The notes under the pieces were generated by a model. That model saw only the letters and a list, made by a program, of their open reading frames with translations, made no database searches and had not been told where the DNA came from. A program made the position numbers and the translations under genes. A DNA stretch of 64,000 nucleotides from Solimonas variicoloris DSM 15731 (GTDB taxonomy: Bacteria > Pseudomonadota > Gammaproteobacteria > Nevskiales > Nevskiaceae). The stretch is from the NCBI RefSeq assembly GCF_000382285.1, contig NZ_KB907927.1:248001-312000 (forward strand). The letters are read 5' to 3'. Shown in pieces: positions 42,073 to 51,375 of this stretch; the stretch's first letter is position 1, and every line of letters begins with the position of its first letter.

Positions 42073-43086
42073 CTAGGCGGCGCGCGCCTTCGACCAGGCC
42101 TTGAGCGCTTCGTAGTTGGCGCGCTCCTCGGCGGCACACTCGCGCAGCAGCGCGGCGAGCCGCGCCGGCGTCACGTCCGGCTTCTTGCGCGCGAAATGCG
42201 CGCCGGCCAATGCGAAGCGGCGCCAGGTGTCGCCGCAATCCGTCATGCGCTGCGCGGCAGCGCGCAGCGCCGGATCGTCGAGCCGCTCGCCGGCTTCCTG
42301 AAGGAAGGCCGCGTACATGAAGCGGAAGCCGCCGCCGCCGGTGCCGATCTCCTCCTGCATGCGGATCACGTTGCCGACGAACAGGCGCTGCCAGCGCAGA
42401 TCCGGGTTCTTGCGCTCGAGCGTCTCGATGCGCCGCGCGAGGCCTTCGATCGCGCGCACCCCGACGTATGGGAGCGGCGTGTGCAGCATCATCTTCCAGG
42501 TCTTGCCGATCGCGCGCCGCGTCGCCGCGTGCAGGTCGAACTGCTTCGGCAGCGCCTGCGGGTAGTACAGCAGGCCCTTCGGCGCGAAAGTGCCGCGCGC
42601 GTAGCGCGCCTTGCGCAGGTCGGCGGCGGCGCAGCGCTGCGGCCGGTCGAACACCGGATCGCTGATCAGGTAGTCGTCGCCGTCCTTGCCGTAGACGATC
42701 AGGTTGTGCGCGTTGAAGTGGAAGCGCATTTCCGGCGGGAAGTACGGCAGCCAGTAGACCGAGGCCTGCAGGCCGACCGGACGGCCGCCGGCGAGCTCGG
42801 CGTCGAGCGCCGCCATCGCCGCGTCGGGATCGCCGAAACGCTGCTTGCGCATCGTCAGGCCGAGCGCCTTGCGCAAACCGCCGTAGACGCTGCCCGGCGG
42901 CATGCGGTACGCGGTGATCGGAAAGCCGCCGACCTTGACGAGCGGAAAGTGGAAGAAGGTCAGCGAAGCCGACAGGCCGAGCGCCATCGGCTCGCTGAGC
43001 TCGATGCCGTAGTGGCGCAGCAGGCTGCTGGTCACGCCGGTCTCGCAGTGGCCGGCGTGGCGATGCTCGAAGTTTTCGACTTTCAC
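42073..43086 (-). CDS. BtrH N-terminal-domain protein
   Basis: A 337-residue protein starting at a GTG. The N-terminal half matches the BtrH domain, a cysteine-protease-like fold: Cys14 in GHCETGVTSSLLRHYG, then HFNAHNLIVYGKD and DDYLISDP with the expected His and Asp. BtrH in butirosin biosynthesis moves an acyl group from an acyl carrier protein to an amine. The C-terminal half (about 200-337, helical) resembles the region usually annotated DUF4872. It overlaps the upstream gene by 4 bp (GTGA) and ends 7 bp from the convergent ketosynthase-like gene. The acyl donor would plausibly be the ACP of the facing operon. Confidence 0.82.
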   Translation of the reverse strand: MKVENFEHRHAGHCETGVTSSLLRHYGIELSEPMALGLSASLTFFHFPLVKVGGFPITAYRMPPGSVYGGLRKALGLTMRKQRFGDPDAAMAALDAELAGGRPVGLQASVYWLPYFPPEMRFHFNAHNLIVYGKDGDDYLISDPVFDRPQRCAAADLRKARYARGTFAPKGLLYYPQALPKQFDLHAATRRAIGKTWKMMLHTPLPYVGVRAIEGLARRIETLERKNPDLRWQRLFVGNVIRMQEEIGTGGGGFRFMYAAFLQEAGERLDDPALRAAAQRMTDCGDTWRRFALAGAHFARKKPDVTPARLAALLRECAAEERANYEALKAWSKARAA

Positions 43087-43478
43087 GGCAGTTTCTTGAG
43101 TTCGTCGACGCCCAGGCCAAGCGCGTCGGCGTAGGCCTGCAGACGGTGTGCGCGCAGGCGTGCGAAGGCCTGCGGCTGCAGCGCGCGGCGCACACTGCAA
43201 CGCCAGAAGCCGGTGCTCTGCGCCAGTGTCGGCAGATCCATGCGGCGGGCGTACATGTGATATTCGAGCGGCGAGCACTCGCCGCGCCGGGCACGCTGCA
43301 GCGCCGCCTGCGCGAGCCGCTCGAACTCGGCGATCGCATCGCCGGTGACGGTCGCCTCGACCTGCCAGCCGCTCGAGCCGACAGTCTCGTAGTGGCCATC
43401 GCGGCCTACCGCATAAACCGCCTTGCGCTGCTCGCCGTAGTACGACAGGCCGTCCTGCGGCACCTCGTCGTGCTTCAC
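43083..43478 (-). CDS. Unknown 131-residue protein of the StlD/DarB operon
   Basis: I do not recognise this protein. It starts at a GTG whose GTGA overlaps the stop of the StlD/DarB gene, and its own stop overlaps the BtrH-like start in the same way, so it is certainly part of this operon. The sequence is soluble, with an N-terminal beta-rich segment (DGLSYYGEQRKAVYAVG, then YETVGSSGWQVEATV) and a helical C-terminal two-thirds containing PLEYHMYARRMDLPTLA and RLRAHRLQAYADAL. A single cysteine (FWRCS) and no nucleotide-binding motif are seen. Confidence 0.75.
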   Translation of the reverse strand: MKHDEVPQDGLSYYGEQRKAVYAVGRDGHYETVGSSGWQVEATVTGDAIAEFERLAQAALQRARRGECSPLEYHMYARRMDLPTLAQSTGFWRCSVRRALQPQAFARLRAHRLQAYADALGLGVDELKKLP

Positions 43479-44653
43479 GGACCGACCACCGTCAGGGCGA
43501 CGAAGGCAATCGAGAAGCGACCGCTCTCCGGGACGTAGCAGAGAATGCGCTGGCCCGGGCGCAGCGCCTGCGACCGCATCAGGTCGTCCAGCAGCAGGTA
43601 CATCGACGCCGAGCCGACGTTGCCGCGGTAGCGCAGGTTGGTGAACCAGCGCGAACGCGGAATCTTCCAGTCGTCCGGCATGACTTCCCACATCACGTCG
43701 GCGAAGTGCGCCGACGAGTAATGCGGCACATACCAGTCGACCTCGTCGACGCGCAGGCCGCGGCGCTCGATCATCGCCTCGAAGGCGCGCCGCGAGCTGA
43801 TGCGGATGCCGTCCTCGAGCAGGCGCACGTCCTGCTTCAGCGACAGCAGCGAACGGTCGGCGACGGCCTGCATCGAGCCGAGCTCGCGCCAGCCCATCAG
43901 GCGTCCTTCGGCGGTCTTCTCGGCGCCGGCGTACATGCAGGTCGGCAGTTCGTGCGCGTACGACCACTGGTCGATCCAGTCGATGCGCAGCGACAGCCCG
44001 TCGGCGCGCGCGTGGTCTTCCAGCAGCATCGCGCCGGCGCCGTCCGACAGCATCCAGCGCAGAAAGTCCTTCTCGAAGGCGATGACCGGCTTCTTCTCGA
44101 GCGCGGCGACGCGCGCCTCGTTCTCCGCCTCGAAGTTCCAGGCGCGCATGAAGGTCGAAGCCGTCTCCGAGCCGGTGGCGACGGCATTCCGCGTCAGTCC
44201 GGCCAGCACCGACATGTAGGCGTACTTCAGCGACATCACGCCGGACACGCAGATGCCGGCAGTCGCAACGACCTCGCAGGGATGGCTGCCGAGTTCGCCG
44301 TGCACCATCACGCCATGATTCGGCGCGATCTGATCGGGCGTGCTCGTGCCGCAGGCCAGCAGTTCGATGTCGTCGATCGCGAAGCCGTCGCCCGCCAGAT
44401 CGCGGACCGCCTCGGCGGTCAGCTGCGCATTGCTGTGCGTCTGGCGGCCGGATTCCGGATCGAACACGTAGTGCCGCGCCTGGATGCCATTGCTGCGCAG
44501 CACCAGCGCGCGCGCGCGCGACGGCCTGCCGCCAACCTGACCGAGCACCGCCTCCATGCGGTCATTGTCGACCGGAGCGTTCGGCAGGGCTGTGCCGATA
44601 CGCGTGATGAAGACTCCGGCCGGAGCAGATTTTTCCGAAGAACGAGCACTCAT
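43475..44653 (-). CDS. StlD/DarB-family beta-ketosynthase
   Basis: A 392-residue type III ketoacyl synthase-like enzyme. The nucleophile is Cys135 in ATAGICVSGVMSLKYA; the partner histidine is in WYVPHYSSAHF and the asparagine in YRGNVGSASMY. StlD/DarB enzymes join two acyl chains and cyclise them to cyclohexanediones, the precursors of dialkylresorcinols. The adjacent DarA-like gene stops at the base before its ATG, as in a shared operon. The substrate chains cannot be deduced. The sequence around the active site departs from FabH, supporting the DarB assignment. Confidence 0.87.
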   Translation of the reverse strand: MSARSSEKSAPAGVFITRIGTALPNAPVDNDRMEAVLGQVGGRPSRARALVLRSNGIQARHYVFDPESGRQTHSNAQLTAEAVRDLAGDGFAIDDIELLACGTSTPDQIAPNHGVMVHGELGSHPCEVVATAGICVSGVMSLKYAYMSVLAGLTRNAVATGSETASTFMRAWNFEAENEARVAALEKKPVIAFEKDFLRWMLSDGAGAMLLEDHARADGLSLRIDWIDQWSYAHELPTCMYAGAEKTAEGRLMGWRELGSMQAVADRSLLSLKQDVRLLEDGIRISSRRAFEAMIERRGLRVDEVDWYVPHYSSAHFADVMWEVMPDDWKIPRSRWFTNLRYRGNVGSASMYLLLDDLMRSQALRPGQRILCYVPESGRFSIAFVALTVVGP

Positions 44654-45595
44654 TTACCTCGACACCCTCAGCAATTCCGTCCCCGACCCGGACGGTTGTT
44701 CGAAATAGGCCTTCTGCGCACGTTGGCGCTCGGCCGTCAGCGGCCGCAGCGCGGCACGCAGCAGCATCGTCACCGGCACGATGGTGACGATCATGGCGAT
44801 CAGGAAAGCGGCGTAGACCAGCAGCACCGGACGCCGCCGCCACGAGCCCTGCGGGCCGAGCGCGCGGATCAGGCGTCCCCAGATCTGGAAGCTGCGGCGG
44901 CCGATCCGCTCGCTCGGCAGCAGACGCACGTCGGCCTTGACGGCGCCGAGCCCGCGCAGCACCGGCGTGCGGCCGTCGAGACGGCCGTCGTGCAGCGCCG
45001 CGGCGAGCGCGGTGCCGAAGCGCGCGGCGCCGGCGATCTGCGCATCGCTCAGGCCGGCCGCCGGCAGGCCCCAGAACGCTTCACGCCGGCCGCTGAGCAT
45101 CCAGCGCGGTGTGGTGATGAAGGTCGCGAAGCTGGGGCCGGCGTCGGTCAGCACGATGTTGTCGGACAGCCGCGCGCCGGCCGCGGCGAGCAGGTCCTTG
45201 ACGCACTCCTGGGCGAGCAGCCACATGTTGCGGCAGCCGATCAGCGTCACCACCGGCGTATCGCGCAGCAAGCGCCGCCCCGGCTCGGAACGCAGGAACG
45301 CGGTCACCGGCGGCGCCGGCGACAGGAACCAGACGGTGTACGCGAGGATCACGAGGTCGTAGCGCGCGTCGGCGGCGATCGGCAGCGGCTGCAGCGGCGG
45401 CGGATCCAGATGTACCGCCTCGGGAAACTGATCGAAGAAACGGAAGAACGGCCACGGGAACGGATACGGCTCGCGTGGCTGCAGCGGGCAGTGGTCGACG
45501 GCGATGCCGGCCGCGCTCAGCGGCGCGCACACCGATTCGGCAAGCCGGCGCAATTGGCCGGTCTGCGAGTAGTAGACCAACAGAACGCGTTTCAT
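44654..45595 (-). CDS. DarA-like flavodoxin-fold protein (dialkylresorcinol pathway type)
   Basis: A 313-residue protein with a flavodoxin-like N-terminal domain (VLLVYYSQTGQLRRLAE is the FMN phosphate loop, then YDLVILAYTVWF) and a C-terminal membrane segment (PVLLVYAAFLIAMIVTIVPV, about 265-287). Proteins of this type accompany DarB and are thought to aromatise the cyclohexanedione product to a resorcinol. AAGGGGA precedes the ATG. The 233 bp upstream hold an 8-bp-stem hairpin (45632-45652) and no other gene. Confidence 0.78.
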   Translation of the reverse strand: MKRVLLVYYSQTGQLRRLAESVCAPLSAAGIAVDHCPLQPREPYPFPWPFFRFFDQFPEAVHLDPPPLQPLPIAADARYDLVILAYTVWFLSPAPPVTAFLRSEPGRRLLRDTPVVTLIGCRNMWLLAQECVKDLLAAAGARLSDNIVLTDAGPSFATFITTPRWMLSGRREAFWGLPAAGLSDAQIAGAARFGTALAAALHDGRLDGRTPVLRGLGAVKADVRLLPSERIGRRSFQIWGRLIRALGPQGSWRRRPVLLVYAAFLIAMIVTIVPVTMLLRAALRPLTAERQRAQKAYFEQPSGSGTELLRVSR

Positions 45596-45828
45596 TCCCC
45601 TTCCCGCCCGCATCCCCGCACCCAAACGACAAGGGCGCGGTTTACGCGCCCTAGTCACCAGCAATCGGATGCGAGTGTAATCAGAACCTCGACATCGCGC
45701 TCCGCAGGCCGGCGCCGGACTGCGACGCCCGGCACACGGGGCGCGGAAACCGCGAACTATAGCCACGCGCTTCTGCGCCCCGCAACGTCGAACACCGCGG
45801 TGTCAGGCATCCGACAGAAACGCCGCCC

Positions 45829-47193
45829 TCAGGCCAGCGACGTCCGCTCCAGCGGCAGCAGATGGCGATGCAGTTCGCAGCGCAACAGCAGCAGATTGAG
45901 CGCGAGCTGCAGCAGCGTCCCGCCGATCGACAGCGCCCATAGCCAGACCGGCGCGAAATCCGCATGCGCCGACAGCAGCAGACCGACGGTGACGATGAAG
46001 CCGAAACGTACGACCGTACCGAACAGCGAGGGCAGCGTGTTGCCGAAGCCGGCGAACACGCCGCCGCAGGCCGCCACGACGCCCATCGCCAGCAGGTTCC
46101 ACGAGATCCAGCGCAGGAACTCGGCGCCATAGCGGATGACCGCCGGATCGGCCGAGAACGGCCGCATCAGCGCGTCCGGCGCCAGCTGGAAGACGAGGCA
46201 GAACAGGCCGACGGCGGCCAGGTTCAGCTTGAGGGCCTCGACGAAGGCCTGCCGCACGCGGCCCGGCTGTCCGGCGCCGAAGTTCTGGCCGACGATCGCC
46301 GCGGTCGCGAAACTGATCGCCATCGCCGGCATCACGCCGAACTGCAGCACGCGCATGCCGATGCCGAACGCCGCCTGCGGCGCCGCGCCGAAGGAGCGCA
46401 GCATCGCCATGATGAAACCGAAGTAGACCGCCAGCACGCCGAGTTCGAGCCCGGACGGCAGGCCGATGCGGACCATGCGCCGCCAGACCGCCGGCTGCGG
46501 CCGCCAGGCCGCCGCGTGGCGATCGAGGAAGCGATCCTGGCGCAGCACGTGGATCAGCAGGCCGGCCATGCCGATCAGCACCGCGATCAGCGTCGTCAGC
46601 GCCGCCCCGGCGACGCCGAGCGGACGGCCGGTCCCCCAGCCGAAGATCAGCACCGGCGCCAGGACGATGTTGAGCAGCACCGTGCCGAGCTGGGCGAACG
46701 ACGCCGAGCGCACGTCGCCGACGCCGCGCAGCGCGGCAGACAGCACGAACATCGGGATCTGCAGCGCCATCGCCGGAATGAACGGTACGAGGAACTCGCG
46801 CGTCAGGCGCGCCACCTCGGCGCTGCCGGCGAGGCGGTCGCTGTACGGGCCGTAGAGTGCCAGCGCGACCACCAAGAACAGCAGCGCCAGCAGCGCCGAC
46901 AGCAGCTGCGACTGCGTGAACAGCCGGCGCGCCTCGTCGAAGTCCTTGCGCCCGGCCGCCTGCGCGACCAGCGCGGTGGCGCCGACCGACAGCGTCTGCG
47001 CGACCGCCATCAGCGCCATCATCAGGTTGCTGCCGAGGGCGACCGCGGCGACGGCATCACGGCCGAGACGGCCGACCCAGAAGATGTCGATCAGGCCATA
47101 CGCCGTCTGCACCAGCATCGTCAGCAGCATGAAGCCGCTCATCCGCAGCAGGTGGCCACGGACGGCGCCGCCGGTCAGGTCACGCGCGGCCAT
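45829..47193 (-). CDS. MATE-family efflux transporter
   Basis: A 454-residue integral membrane protein with about twelve helices in two repeated halves, each starting with the family pattern (LTMLVQTAYGLIDIFWVGRLG and, in the second half, LPSGLELGVLAVYFG). MATE proteins export organic cations and drugs or lipid-linked sugars using Na+ or H+ gradients. Substrate unknown. It lies upstream of the DarA-like gene on the same strand but 233 bp away, so it may or may not belong to the pathway. Confidence 0.9.
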   Translation of the reverse strand: MAARDLTGGAVRGHLLRMSGFMLLTMLVQTAYGLIDIFWVGRLGRDAVAAVALGSNLMMALMAVAQTLSVGATALVAQAAGRKDFDEARRLFTQSQLLSALLALLFLVVALALYGPYSDRLAGSAEVARLTREFLVPFIPAMALQIPMFVLSAALRGVGDVRSASFAQLGTVLLNIVLAPVLIFGWGTGRPLGVAGAALTTLIAVLIGMAGLLIHVLRQDRFLDRHAAAWRPQPAVWRRMVRIGLPSGLELGVLAVYFGFIMAMLRSFGAAPQAAFGIGMRVLQFGVMPAMAISFATAAIVGQNFGAGQPGRVRQAFVEALKLNLAAVGLFCLVFQLAPDALMRPFSADPAVIRYGAEFLRWISWNLLAMGVVAACGGVFAGFGNTLPSLFGTVVRFGFIVTVGLLLSAHADFAPVWLWALSIGGTLLQLALNLLLLRCELHRHLLPLERTSLA

Positions 47194-47302
47194 GGAAGGA
47201 TCCGGAAAAAAGGCCGCGTAGCGTGCCCGGCGCCGCGGCGGCCGGCAAGCCGCCGCGGCTCAGCGCCCCGGCCGCCTCATGCCGGGGCGCGCGCCGCCGC
47301 GT

Positions 47303-47791
47303 TCAGGACTTCTCGTGAATCGGCGTATCCGAAACGACGATGCCGTCGGCATCGGCGTACAGCCACTGGCCCGACTTGAAGGTCACGCCGGCAAAGGTGA
47401 CGACACGATTGCGGTGTCCGGTGTGCAGGCCCTTCTCCGACTTGCGCGGGTGAGTGCCGAGCGCCTTGATGCCGATTTCCTGCTCGGCCAGTTCCTCGGA
47501 GTCACGGACGAAGCCGTTGACGACGATACCGGCCCAGCCGTTGTCGACACCGAGCTGGCCGAGGTTGCCGCCGACCAGCGCGCAGCGCGCCGAGCCGCCG
47601 CCGTCGACCACCAGCACCTGGCCGTTGCCGCGCTCCTCGAGCAGTGCGCGCACCATCGTGTTGTCCTCGAACACCTTCAGCGTGACGACGGGGCCGTGGA
47701 AGGCCGACACGCCGCCGAAATCGCCGAACACCGGATCGGCGACCTGCGCCTCGGGGTGGGCATCGGAAAGATCGGTCGTCGCAAAGCTCAT
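47303..47791 (-). CDS. rraA: Ribonuclease E activity regulator RraA
   Basis: A 162-residue protein of the RraA/menG-like fold. Landmarks are [18 protein letters not shown] and [13 protein letters not shown]. In E. coli RraA binds RNase E and lowers its activity; some homologues are 4-hydroxy-4-methyl-2-oxoglutarate aldolases, but the C-terminal region and length agree with RraA. A perfect AGGAG seven bases before the ATG lies inside the end of dsbB, coupling the two genes. Confidence 0.93.
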   Translation of the reverse strand: MSFATTDLSDAHPEAQVADPVFGDFGGVSAFHGPVVTLKVFEDNTMVRALLEERGNGQVLVVDGGGSARCALVGGNLGQLGVDNGWAGIVVNGFVRDSEELAEQEIGIKALGTHPRKSEKGLHTGHRNRVVTFAGVTFKSGQWLYADADGIVVSDTPIHEKS

Positions 47792-47794
47792 GCA

Positions 47795-48304
47795 TTATCT
47801 CCTTTCAAGCGTCCTTGCCAGAACGGGCAGCAACAGGGAATACAGCGTCAGGCCGATGAAGCTGATGAGAACCCAGCCGGGCAGCGCGATGCCGAGCCAC
47901 TGCGCGTCGATCTTGGCGCAGTTGCCGTCGCCGCGCAGCACGGTCATCACCACTTCGTTGACCGGCATCATCTCCATCAGATAGTCGAGCGTAGGCCCGC
48001 AGGCCGGCACCTGATCCGGCGGCAGGCTCTGCAGCCAGACGTGGCGCCAGGCGATGCCGATGCCGACGAGCGACGCCAGCGCCGCGAGCCCGGCGTAGAC
48101 CCGGCGCCCCCAGTCGCGGGGACCATGGATCGCCGCGATCAGGAAGATCGCGCCGACCGCCGCCATCGCCACGCGCTGGAAGATGCAGAACGGACACGGC
48201 TCGTAGCCGAGCGTGTTCTGCAGATAGACAATCGCGAACGCGAGCGCGCCGTAGCAGGCCGCGAAGCCGAGCAGGCACAGCAGGCGGAAGTTCAGGCGCA
48301 TCAT
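47795..48304 (-). CDS. dsbB: Disulfide bond formation protein B
   Basis: A 169-residue four-helix membrane protein reoxidising DsbA with ubiquinone. Both functional cysteine pairs are seen: Cys37/Cys40 in EPCPFCIFQR and Cys102/Cys129 in the second periplasmic loop. GGAG precedes a pair of ATGs (48304, 48301). It sits between the class I fumarase and rraA, all on the minus strand with short gaps, forming one operon. Confidence 0.95.
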   Translation of the reverse strand: MMRLNFRLLCLLGFAACYGALAFAIVYLQNTLGYEPCPFCIFQRVAMAAVGAIFLIAAIHGPRDWGRRVYAGLAALASLVGIGIAWRHVWLQSLPPDQVPACGPTLDYLMEMMPVNEVVMTVLRGDGNCAKIDAQWLGIALPGWVLISFIGLTLYSLLLPVLARTLERR

Positions 48305-48327
48305 CAGGCTCCGTGGCGGCGCCGCGC

Positions 48328-49860
48328 TCAGGCGAGCGCGACCGGGATCGTGCCGATCTTGCCGGCGATCTTCTGCTGCCAGAGCTTGGGACCGGTCTCG
48401 TGCACCGAGGTGCCCTGCGCGTCGACCGCGACCGTCACCGGCATGTCCTGGACCTCGAATTCGTAGATCGCTTCCATGCCGAGATCCTCGAAGCCGACGA
48501 CCTTGGCCGCCTTGATCGCCTTGGCGACCAGATAGGCCGCGCCGCCGACCGCCATCAGGTACGCGCTCCGGTGCTTCTTGATCGACTCGATCGCGACCGG
48601 ACCGCGCTCGGACTTGCCGATCATCGCGATCAGGCCGGTCTGGCCGAGCATCATTTCGGTGAACTTGTCCATGCGCGTCGCCGTGGTCGGGCCGGCCGGG
48701 CCGACGACTTCATCGCGCACCGGATCGACCGGGCCGACGTAGTAGATCACGCGGTTGGTGAAATCGACCGGCAGCTTCTCGCCGCGGGCCAGCATGTCCT
48801 GGATGCGCTTGTGCGCGGCATCGCGGCCGGTCAGCATCCGGCCGTTCAGCAGCAACGTCTGGCCCGGCTTCCAGCTGGCGACTTCTTCACGGGTCAGCGT
48901 GTCGAGATTGACGCGCGTCGCCGTCTGCGTGTTCGCCTGCCAGGTCACCTTCGGCCAGTCCTCGAGCTTCGGCGTCGGCAGATGAGCCGGACCCGAGCCG
49001 TCGAGATGGAAGTGCACGTGACGCGTCGCCGCGCAGTTCGGGATCATCGCCACCGGCAGGTTCGCCGCGTGCGTCGGGTAGTCGAGCACCTTGACGTCGA
49101 CGACCGTGGTCAGGCCGCCGAGGCCCTGGGCGCCGATGCCGAGATTGTTGACCTTCTCGTACAGTTCGAGGCGCAGTTCCTCGGCCCGGTTCTTCGGTCC
49201 ACGGCTCTTGAGCTCGTGGATGTCGACCGGCGCCATCAGCGACTCCTTGGCGAGCAGCATCGCCTTCTCCGGCGTGCCGCCGATGCCGATGCCGAGGATG
49301 CCCGGCGGGCACCAGCCGGCGCCCATCGTCGGCACCGTCTTCAGCACCCAGTCGACGATCGAGTCGCTCGGGTTAAGCATCGCCATCTTCGACTTGGCTT
49401 CCGAACCGCCGCCCTTGGCGGCGCAGATCACCTCGACGTGATCGCCCGGCACGATCTCGTAGTGGATCACTGCCGGCGTGTTGTCGCGGGTGTTGCTGCG
49501 CTTGCCGGCCGGATCGGCCAGCACCGAGGCGCGCAGCTTGTTGATCGGATCGTTGTAGGCGCGGCGCACGCCTTCGTTGACCATCTCGGTCACCGACAGC
49601 GTCGCGTCCCAGCGCGCGTTCATGCCGACCTTGAGGAACACGGTGGCGATGCCGGTGTCCTGACAGATCGGGCGATGGCCTTCGGCGCTCATCCGCGAGT
49701 TGGTCAGGATCTGCGCGATCGCGTCCTTCGCCGCCGGATTCTCTTCACGCTCGTAGGCCTCGCCGAGCGCTTTCACGTAGTCGAGCGGATGGTAGTAGCT
49801 GATGTACTGGAAGGCGTCGGCAATCGACTGGATGAAGTCTTCCTGGCGAATCGTGGACAT
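48328..49860 (-). CDS. fumA: Class I (iron-sulfur) fumarate hydratase
   Basis: A 510-residue [4Fe-4S] fumarase of the FumA/FumB type, interconverting fumarate and malate. The two family domains are fused: N-terminal RPICQDTGIATVFLK with a cluster cysteine, GAGWCPPGILGIGIGG and NCAATRHVHFHLDGSG, and the C-terminal GPTTATRMDKFTEMMLG. The frame is open further upstream, but the ATG at 49860 begins the family sequence. Class I fumarases are oxygen sensitive and used at low oxygen; the window also encodes the stable class II enzyme at 54772-56160. Confidence 0.94.
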   Translation of the reverse strand: MSTIRQEDFIQSIADAFQYISYYHPLDYVKALGEAYEREENPAAKDAIAQILTNSRMSAEGHRPICQDTGIATVFLKVGMNARWDATLSVTEMVNEGVRRAYNDPINKLRASVLADPAGKRSNTRDNTPAVIHYEIVPGDHVEVICAAKGGGSEAKSKMAMLNPSDSIVDWVLKTVPTMGAGWCPPGILGIGIGGTPEKAMLLAKESLMAPVDIHELKSRGPKNRAEELRLELYEKVNNLGIGAQGLGGLTTVVDVKVLDYPTHAANLPVAMIPNCAATRHVHFHLDGSGPAHLPTPKLEDWPKVTWQANTQTATRVNLDTLTREEVASWKPGQTLLLNGRMLTGRDAAHKRIQDMLARGEKLPVDFTNRVIYYVGPVDPVRDEVVGPAGPTTATRMDKFTEMMLGQTGLIAMIGKSERGPVAIESIKKHRSAYLMAVGGAAYLVAKAIKAAKVVGFEDLGMEAIYEFEVQDMPVTVAVDAQGTSVHETGPKLWQQKIAGKIGTIPVALA

Positions 49861-49981
49861 TGACGGGCTCGGGACTTTTGCGGGGGCTGAAGCGCTGGGT
49901 GCGAATAACGGGAATTTCCGGGCGCGAATGCTAGCGGAAAACGGCGGTCGATGACCGCGCGCCAGCGTCTTGCTGACGCTC

Positions 49982-49999
49982 CGGTCATCCAAACGTCAT
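49982..49999 (+). promoter_or_regulatory. PhoB-box-like direct repeat
   Basis: CGGTCAT-CCAA-ACGTCAT gives two 7-bp repeats with 11-bp period, close to the Pho box consensus CTGTCAT-N4-CTGTCAT. A possible -10 (TAGTTT, about 50011-50016) follows at a suitable distance. It lies 73 bp before the phosphoesterase ATG, suggesting phosphate-starvation control. Confidence 0.5.
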
Positions 50000-50071
50000 C
50001 GTGGGGCCGTAGTTTTCGGCCGCGCCGCCATACCCGCCGGCCCCATCCCCTTCCCCTGCCGGAAAACCATT

Positions 50072-51367
50072 ATGTTCAGAAAAATCAAAGGCACCGTCGT
50101 CGCCGCCGGCGCGGCGCTGAGCCTGTGCGCCGGTCTTGGCGTGCTCGTCGCCTGCAGCGACGACGACCACGGCAGCGCGATCAAGACGCAGCAGGACATC
50201 CGCCACGTCTTCGTCATCGTCATGGAGAACAAGAACTTCGCCGACACCTTCGGCAGCAGCACGCAGAATCCGTACATGCGCGAGCTGGCGACCCAGGGCG
50301 CGCTGCTGAGCGAGTACTACGGCACCGGCCACGTCAGCCTCGACAACTACGTCGCGATGATGAGTGGCCAGCCGTCGACGAAGGACACCGAGAGCGACTG
50401 CTTCCAGGGCTTCAACGACGCCATCGCCGACGGCTGGGACACCGACAATCCCAAGGTCCTGAAGGTCAAGGACGGCGCCGGCTGCGTCTACCCGGCCAGC
50501 GTCAGGACATTCCCCCAGCAGCTCGACGACCAGGGCTACCGCTGGAAGGGCTACATGGGCGACATGGGCAACGACCCGACCCGCGAAGCGGCGACCTGCG
50601 GCCACCCGCAGATCGGCGCGATCGACAATACGCAGGCGGCGCAGGCGCCGACCGCGGACGTGCCGGAAGGCGACCAGTACGCGACGCGCCACAATCCCTT
50701 CGTCTACTTCCACTCGATCATCGACGATCAGGCGTACTGCGACGCGCACGTCGTCAACCTCGACAGCCATCTCGAGAACGACCTGAAGTCGATCGACACG
50801 ACGCCGAACTTCGTCTTCATCACGCCGAATCTCTGCGACGACGGCCACGACGGCGACGGCACCGGCGCCAAGCCCTGCGTCAACGGCGACAAGGGCGGCC
50901 TCGCCTCGATCGACGCCTTCCTGCAGAAGTGGATCCCGATCATCCAGGCCTCGCCCGCCTACCAGAAGGACGGCCTGATCATCATCAACTTCGACGAGTC
51001 CGCCGACATCCAGCCGGCCGGCACCGGCACGCACAATGGCAAGACGACGGTCATCCTCAATCTGCCCGGCGCTGCCTGCTGTGGCCAGAAGGTCGGCCCG
51101 AACGTGACGCGGCCGGACGACCAGTACCTGCCGGTCAGCGCGACGATGGAATACCAGCTGCACTACGTCGGCGTCGGCGGCGACCGCACCGGGGCGATCC
51201 TGCTGTCGAAGGCGATCAAGCCGGGCACGGTCAGCGACACGCCGTACAACCACTATTCGCTGCTCCGGAGCCTCGAAGACATCTTCGAGACCGGCGAGTA
51301 CCTGGGCTACGCCGACGAGGACGGCCTGCAGCCGTTCGGCAAGGACGTATTCACCGCGCTGCCGTAA
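50072..51367 (+). CDS. Exported phosphoesterase / acid-phosphatase family lipoprotein
   Basis: A 431-residue protein of the phosphoesterase family that includes bacterial phospholipases C and acid phosphatases. The N-terminus is a lipoprotein signal with LVAC and Cys28 as the modified residue. The metal-binding HVFVIVMENKNF, then TGHVSLDNYV, and the late NFDES segments are family landmarks. Expected location is the periplasmic face of a membrane. The substrate, phosphomonoester or phospholipid, is not evident. A Pho-box-like repeat upstream suggests induction by phosphate limitation. A peroxidase gene follows after 8 bp. Confidence 0.85.
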   Translation: MFRKIKGTVVAAGAALSLCAGLGVLVACSDDDHGSAIKTQQDIRHVFVIVMENKNFADTFGSSTQNPYMRELATQGALLSEYYGTGHVSLDNYVAMMSGQPSTKDTESDCFQGFNDAIADGWDTDNPKVLKVKDGAGCVYPASVRTFPQQLDDQGYRWKGYMGDMGNDPTREAATCGHPQIGAIDNTQAAQAPTADVPEGDQYATRHNPFVYFHSIIDDQAYCDAHVVNLDSHLENDLKSIDTTPNFVFITPNLCDDGHDGDGTGAKPCVNGDKGGLASIDAFLQKWIPIIQASPAYQKDGLIIINFDESADIQPAGTGTHNGKTTVILNLPGAACCGQKVGPNVTRPDDQYLPVSATMEYQLHYVGVGGDRTGAILLSKAIKPGTVSDTPYNHYSLLRSLEDIFETGEYLGYADEDGLQPFGKDVFTALP

Positions 51368-51375
51368 AGCCCGCG

